Positions 58,793 to 64,000 of a stretch of DNA of 64,000 nucleotides are shown piece by piece. This DNA comes from Haematobia irritans (Eukaryota > Arthropoda > Insecta > Diptera > Muscidae). The translations under genes were made by a program, and so were the position numbers. Each line of letters opens with the position of its first letter. Position 1 is the first letter of the stretch. The stretch covers positions 50,472,066 to 50,536,065 of the forward strand of contig NC_134400.1 of assembly GCF_050003625.1 (NCBI RefSeq). Reading direction: 5' to 3'. The notes beneath the pieces are model-generated. The model saw only the letters and a list, made by a program, of their open reading frames with translations. It did no database searches and was not told the origin of the DNA.

Positions 58793-59742
58793 TTATACCC
58801 TCCACCATAGGATGGGGGTATATTAACTTTGTCATTCCGTTTGTAACACATCGAAATATTGCTCTAAGACCCCATAAAGTATATATATTCTGGGTCGTGG
58901 TGAAATTCTGAGTCGATCTAAGCATGTCCGTCCGTCCGTCCGTCTGTCCGTCTGTCCGGCTGTCCGTCCGTCTGTGGAAATCACGCTAACTTCCGAACGA
59001 AACAAGCTATCGACTTGAAACTTGGCACAAGTAGTTGTTATTGATGTAGGTCGGATGGTATTGAAAATCGGCCATATCGGACCACGTTTACGTATAGCCC
59101 CCATATAAACCGATCCCCAAATTTGGCTTGGGGAGCCTCCCGGAGCAGCAAAATTCATCCGATCCGGTTGAAATTTGGTACCTGATGTTAGTATACGGCC
59201 TCTAACAACCATGCAAAAATTGGTCCATATCGGTCCATAATTATATATAGCTCCCATATAAACCGATCCCCAGATTTGACCTCCGGAGCCTCTTGGAGGA
59301 GCAAAATTCATCCGATCCGGTATAAATTTAGTACGTGGTCTTAGTATACGGTCTCTAACACCCATGCAAAAATTGGTCCATGTCGGTCCATAATTATATA
59401 TAGCCCCCATATAAACCGATCCCCAGATTTGACCTCCGGAGCCTCTTGGAGGGGAAAAGTTCATCCGATCCGGTTGAAATGTGGTACCTGATGTTAGTAT
59501 ACGGTCTCTAGCAACCATGCAAAAATTGGTCCATATCGGTCCATAATTATATATAGCCCCCATATAAACCGATCCCCATATTTGACGTCCGGAGCCTCTT
59601 GGAGGGGCAAAATTCATCCGAACCTGTTGAAATTTGGTACCTGATGTTAGTATACGGCCTCTAACAACTATGCAAAAATTGGTCCATATCGGTTTATAAT
59701 TATATATAGCTCCCATATAAACCGATCACCAGATTTGAACTT
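58793..59742 (+). mobile_element. HINE type A, 5' portion
   Basis: 5' hairpin TATACCCTCCACCATAGGAT...GGGGTATA, a long GTCC/GTCT tract (58925-58975), and tandem units spaced exactly 153 bp (59211, 59364, 59517, 59670). Truncated after CAGATTTGAAC. A 294-codon minus-strand ORF (58832-59716) spans it because the unit is 51 codons. Confidence 0.75.
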
Positions 59743-59768
59743 GAAGCAACTTTTGTTATTGTGAAAAA

Positions 59769-60816
59769 ATGGAAAAAAGGAATTTCGTGTTTTGATAAAA
59801 TACTGTTTTATGAAGGGAAAAAATACGGTGGAAGCGAAAACTTGACTTGATAATGAGTTTGCGGACTCTGCCCCAGGGAAATCAACAATAATTGATTGGT
59901 ATGCAAAATTCAAGCGTGGTGAAATGAGCACGGAGGACGGCGAACGCAGTGGACGCCCGAAAGAGGTGGTTACCGACGAAAACATCAAAAAAATCCACAA
60001 AATGATTTTGAATGACCGTAAAATGAAGTTGATCGAGATAGCAGAGGCCTTCAAAATATCAAAGGAACGTGTTGGTCTATCATTCATCAATACTTGGATA
60101 TGCTGAAGCTCTGTGCAAAATGGGTGCCGCGCGAGCTCACATTTGACCAAAAACAACAACGTGTTGATGATTCTGAGCGGTGTTTGCAGCTGTTAACTCG
60201 TAATACACCCGAGTTTTTCCGTCAATATGTGACAATGGATGAAACATGGCTCCATCACTACACTTCTGAGTCCAATCGACAGTCGGCTGAGTGGACAGCG
60301 ACCGGTGAACCGTCTCCGAAGCGTGGAAAGACTCAAAAGTCCTCTGGCAAAGTAATCGCCTCTTTTTTTTTGGGATGCGCATGGAATAATTTTTATCGAT
60401 TATCTTGAGAAGGGAAAAACCATCAACAGTGACTATTATATGGCGTTATTGGAGCGTTTGAAGGTCGAAATCGCGGCAAAACGGCCCCATATGAAGAAGA
60501 AAAATGTGTTGTTCCACCAAGACAACGCACCGTGCCACAAGTCATTGAGAACGATGGAAAAATTCATGAATTGGGCTTCGAATTGCTTCCCCACCCACCA
60601 TATTCTCCAGATATGGCCCCCAGCGACTTTTTCTTGTTCTCAGACCTCAAAAGGATGCTCGTAGGGGAAAATTTTGGCTGCAATGAAGAGGTGATCGCCG
60701 AAACTGAGGCCTATTTTGAGGCAAAACCGAAGGAGTACTACCAAAATGGTATCAAAAAATTGGAAGGTCGTTATAATCGTTGTATCGCTCTTGAAGGGAA
60801 CTATGTTGAAAAATAA
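59769..60816 (+). pseudogene. Himar-type mariner transposase, second copy
   Basis: Leader ATGGAAAAAAGG, stops near the start, then the HTH region (VVTDENIKKIHKMILNDRKM). It shows the same one-base loss in ERVG..IIHQYLDM as the 28512 copy. YVTMDETWLHHYTSE gives the first Asp; an extra T in a run near 60365 shifts the frame. KNVLFHQDNAPCHKSL and SPDMAPSDFFLF give the other two Asp, 34 residues apart. It ends KLEGRYNRCIALEGNYVEK. Better preserved at its 3' half than the first copy. Confidence 0.9.
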
Positions 60817-61329
60817 AAACGAATTTTGACAAAAAAAATGTGTTTTTCTTTGGGGACTTATCAGGGACTTATCAGCCAACCTGTTACGGCCGATAGATCA
60901 GCCAGACCGAATCCGTATCGTGTACCAAAGATTGTATACAAAATTCTACTAAAGACAGTCGTCAACAGTGGAATTGCTAATATTGTATGAAGGGCTACAG
61001 ATAACTAATTGCCAATTGGAAGCTAGGTCTTTTGGAGACTACACTTATTTTGCCACTAAGTAATGCCGAAAGTCAGATGGAAAACAATATAAAATATCCT
61101 CCACCTTCTTGATATATCACAAACAATTGTATTGATAGTTAAAGCAATTTCTGGAGCCTCGAGGTTACTCCTCGATCTCATCCGACGCTGTTAAAATTTG
61201 TAAGTCTGTATTTGCCTTCCAATAACTAAATGAAATTTCTATTTCAGCAGGCTCAAGAAATCAAAACTTGGTACATTAAATTTTATTTAAGTGTTGAGAA
61301 TTTGATCATTCAGATTAGATGAAGCCCCA

Positions 61330-62232
61330 CACTGGAAAAAATATTGCCTTGAGGTCAAATATTGCATGTTCTTCAAATACGAATGCAAATTTCGTTTAGC
61401 ATATAAGACACATGTTGCTGATGTAAAGTTTGTGTTTTCCTTTTTCAAAAGTTGATAAATTTTTTAATGAAAGCACATGAAGGAAAACGCGAAAAAACAT
61501 TCAGATTCGATTTGTAGTAGCAAGTACTCAAAACTCAAATTTAGAAGGCACACACAAAAAAATTTTTTTCTGATTCAATCACGAAATTAATTGATCCAAT
61601 TAATTTTTTAATTGAAATGTCTTCAATCACGAAAATGATAGTATCAATCACAGTTTTAATTGGGCATAGAAAAAATTCTTGATTAAAAAATTAATTGATT
61701 TCATTGCCATATTTCAATTAATTTTTTAATTGATTCAATTAAAAATTTAATTGATGTTGATTGCAAAACTCAATTAATTTATTTATTAAAATAAGGTAAC
61801 TATTTTCAATTAAATTCTGAATTGGCTTAGAATTTTTTTTTTGGATTAACAATTGATTGTTTGAAAAAAAAATTAATTAAAAATTTAAAAAAATGTTCAT
61901 CATCATCATAAACTGACTTAGTCTTCCGAATTTGATTAAAAGTTTATTGTATCAATTAACTTTTTAATTAAAAATTTTAAAATTTTCAATCATTGACTTA
62001 ATTAACTTAATGTTTCTATCTTGATTAAAAAGTTAATTGTACCAATTAATTTATTAATTGAAAAAATTTCAAATTCAATTAACTTTTTAATTGGAAATAT
62101 TTTGGTGATATTTTTTTCTGTGCAAGTATGTCTTAAATGTATCTATACTTCAATTCTCCATTTCTTTGACCCGGAATTAATATTAAAATCGTAAGAGTAA
62201 AGAAAAACATCTTTGGGAACGGACAGTGCATA
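61330..62232. mobile_element. GCACTG-type MITE split by an AATTAA-type MITE
   Basis: Begins CACACTGGAAAAAATATTG with TTGAGGTCAAATATTGCATG as in 12440-12480, and ends near CTTTGGGAACGGACAGTGC. The core is degraded (GACCCGGAATTAATATTAAA). Confidence 0.65.
61551..62122. mobile_element. AATTAA-type palindromic MITE, long copy
   Basis: 572 bp, ends CACACAAAAAAATTTTTTTC and ATTTTTTTCTGTG, CA on both sides (61549-61550, 62123-62124). It is about twice the size of the other copies through extra AATTAATTTTTTAATTG-type units. Confidence 0.78.
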
Positions 62233-63550
62233 CATATATATATATACATACAACGCCAGAAAAATTTAAACCCTCCGAATATTTATCGGTAAATTTTTGT
62301 TTGTCATCATTTCGAATATTACTATAATGTACTAGCGTAACCCGGCCCGCTTCGCTGCGCCTCCCAAAGCATATTTTCTTTAACTTAGTCAACCATGTCC
62401 TTCGATCTGAAAACAAATTCGAAAAGATTTGAACTCTTTGAAAGAGTAAGGTCAGGGGAAGTCTGGCACAAAAACTGCAGTACTGATTAATCACTCCATG
62501 GTTTTCACACATGTGTCCCGTACATTTAAAAAAAAATCGGAATACTTACATTTTCGTTTATATACAGAAATAGGACGGTTACGCAGATGTAAAATGGACC
62601 GGCTTAATAAACGTCGGGTAGGTGATGTTCCATTTTAACAAATTTTTTGTTTTCTAATTGTTCTGTATTCAAATCGTTGGACAATCTTCTATATTTCCTG
62701 TGAATTTCAAGCGTGGTTTGTCAAGGGGAGGTATACTTCTCCTCAACATACCATCCAATAAATCGGAAAAAGTAAAAGTACTTAAAAATTGACCATATTA
62801 ACATTTGTTAAAGTGTTGGACATGGACAACATGCCTTTCCCAAACATATACCGGAAAATAAAGCACCCTCTAAATTGACAAATGTCATGCAGTGGTGTCA
62901 TGGTAGGTTCATATCACAAACATTTGAATAGACGTTTTGATGCATCGTGTTCAATGGCGTTTGCAGCTGAGTGTGTTCTGTTATGGTGCCAATAGACCCA
63001 AGTTCAACCCCCGGTGGAAGTGGAGAAGTTTTTCAATTTATGAAAATTAGATAATAAGAAAATTAAAGTGTACCAAAAAATCCTGATAAAAATAAAAAGT
63101 TGAAATTGGAGAAAAAAAAGTTTTTTTTTTTTTTTAATGTCTTCATCCAAGGCACAACTTCTAAAGCAATTCGAAGCATTCAAAAATGGAGTACTTCCGT
63201 CCTATGACAATTCCATGTAAAATTCATTGAATATGATCCAGGTTTGCACTACTTCTGGATCACAAATTCTCGAACCAAACTACTTCTTTGGAAGCTCTTT
63301 TTTTCCTTGGGCTAAAATATAGTTAAAATAGATTTAGTGCCCTAGAGAGTTCACTTTTTGTTGCGTATCTGGCGAAAATAGTATGTTTCTAATGATTACT
63401 ATTCCTTAATAAATAAATAAATAAGAAAATTATAGGCCGATAGCCTCTAGTTGCTAATGCCCGTAAATAAGTTTATTATAATTTGTAATTATAAGAAATT
63501 ACGTAATAAATAAATAAAATAAAATTAATAAAATTAACATTTTGAATTGG
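62233..63550. other. Unassigned DNA with small repeat pieces
   Basis: 62329-62352 has GTACTAGCGTAACCCGGCCC, a GC-rich word unlike its surroundings. 62945-63025 resembles a decayed tRNA-like head (AGTTCAACCCCCGG). 63130-63312 is a fragment of the CCCAGC MITE ending CTTTTTTTCCTTGGG. No gene supported. Confidence 0.4.
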
Positions 63551-64000
63551 TGCACTGAAAACAAGCATACTCGGTTCCAAAGATTTTGTCTTTACTTTAA
63601 AAAATTTGGTATTGATTCCGAGCCAAAGAAGCGGAGAATACAAGTAAGGATACTTTTAAGACACAATTCTCTTTTAAATTTAGGTTTTGTGTACTAGCTT
63701 CCAGGAAGCAAATTTTAATTTTTCGCTTTCTGAGCTTTTTTCCTTCATATGCTATCAAAGTCCTTTAAAAACGAGTTAACGGCAACTTTATTTTCCAAAT
63801 TAGGACTCGACTTCCAGTAGAAATTATGCTATGTTTGAAGTAAAAAGCTTCTTTAAAATAAAGTTTTGAAAAACATGTCCTATATTTGAACGATTTTTTG
63901 CTTTGTAGTCAAGATGCAAAAAGACAACAAATTTAAAGACAATTTCATTAAATTTAAAGAATTTTTCTGAATTATTAAAGTCAAGTTGACCTTAGCCTAT
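63551..64000 (-). mobile_element. GCACTG-type MITE, runs off the window
   Basis: Begins GCACTGAAAACAAGCATACT; core GGTATTGATTCCGAGCC at about 63608. Inverted relative to 12438-12823, with additional sequence beyond (63850-64000). The end lies outside the window. Confidence 0.7.

Larger units (their letters stand above)
58725..60884 (+). mobile_element. Himar-type mariner, second copy, with HINE insertion
   Basis: TIRs ACAGGTTGGCTGGTAAGCCC (two changes) and complement; TA at 58723-58724 and 60885-60886. Bases corresponding to about 28580-28668 of the first copy have been replaced by a HINE (about 58793-59742). Confidence 0.9.
58715..61200 (-). mobile_element. HINE type A 3' end interrupted by Himar-type mariner
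   Basis: ACAAGTATA before the mariner and CGGCCGATAGATCAGCCAGA after it join to a diverged HINE terminus (compare CAAGTATGTACGGCCGTAAG at 55903). The HINE-like similarity fades by about 61000. Confidence 0.55.

Overview
This 64 kb window is AT-rich DNA from a higher fly, most likely a muscid (horn fly, stable fly or house fly group). Two copies of an irritans-type mariner close to the Himar family described from the horn fly Haematobia irritans are present, and the whole window is packed with short-hairpin, GTCY-microsatellite interspersed repeats of the DINE-1/HINE kind known from dipterans. I find no protein-coding host gene that I can support. Essentially everything that can be identified is a mobile element, a fragment of one, or a deeply nested set of them.

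Layout. The outer parts form a large inverted duplication. A left arm (about 863-10818) reappears in reverse complement as a right arm (36981 to about 52737), and both arms carry private insertions whose empty sites are preserved in the other arm. The spacer (10819-36980) holds a DD37E transposon relic, a complete HINE (13545-15170), and a young, nearly complete Ty3/Gypsy LTR retrotransposon (15958-26207, 2.29-kb LTRs) sitting inside an older MITE. It also holds rosa-type DD41D deletion derivatives, a Himar-type mariner (28512-29780), and a second mariner (29938-33284) that contains a stack of nested elements. Beyond the right arm (53043-64000) lie further HINEs, MITEs and a second Himar-type mariner (58725-60884) disrupted by a HINE.

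How the parts interact. The only near-functional coding capacity is the Gypsy element: gag (18805-20499), a canonical -1 slippery heptamer in the gag/pol overlap (20481-20487), then protease, reverse transcriptase, RNase H and integrase, the last broken by one frameshift near 23033. All class II transposases here are dead: rosa copies have lost the N-terminal DNA-binding region, both DD37E copies are broken, and both Himar-type copies share a frameshift. The small TIR elements and HINEs are therefore presumably mobilised in trans from elsewhere.

The least conventional signals are a 153-bp period shared by diverged HINE families, which on one strand keeps a 51-codon frame open. TIR elements with 2-bp duplications that carry two tRNA-like modules are another. 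Paired filled and empty sites also give exact boundaries for at least seven elements.
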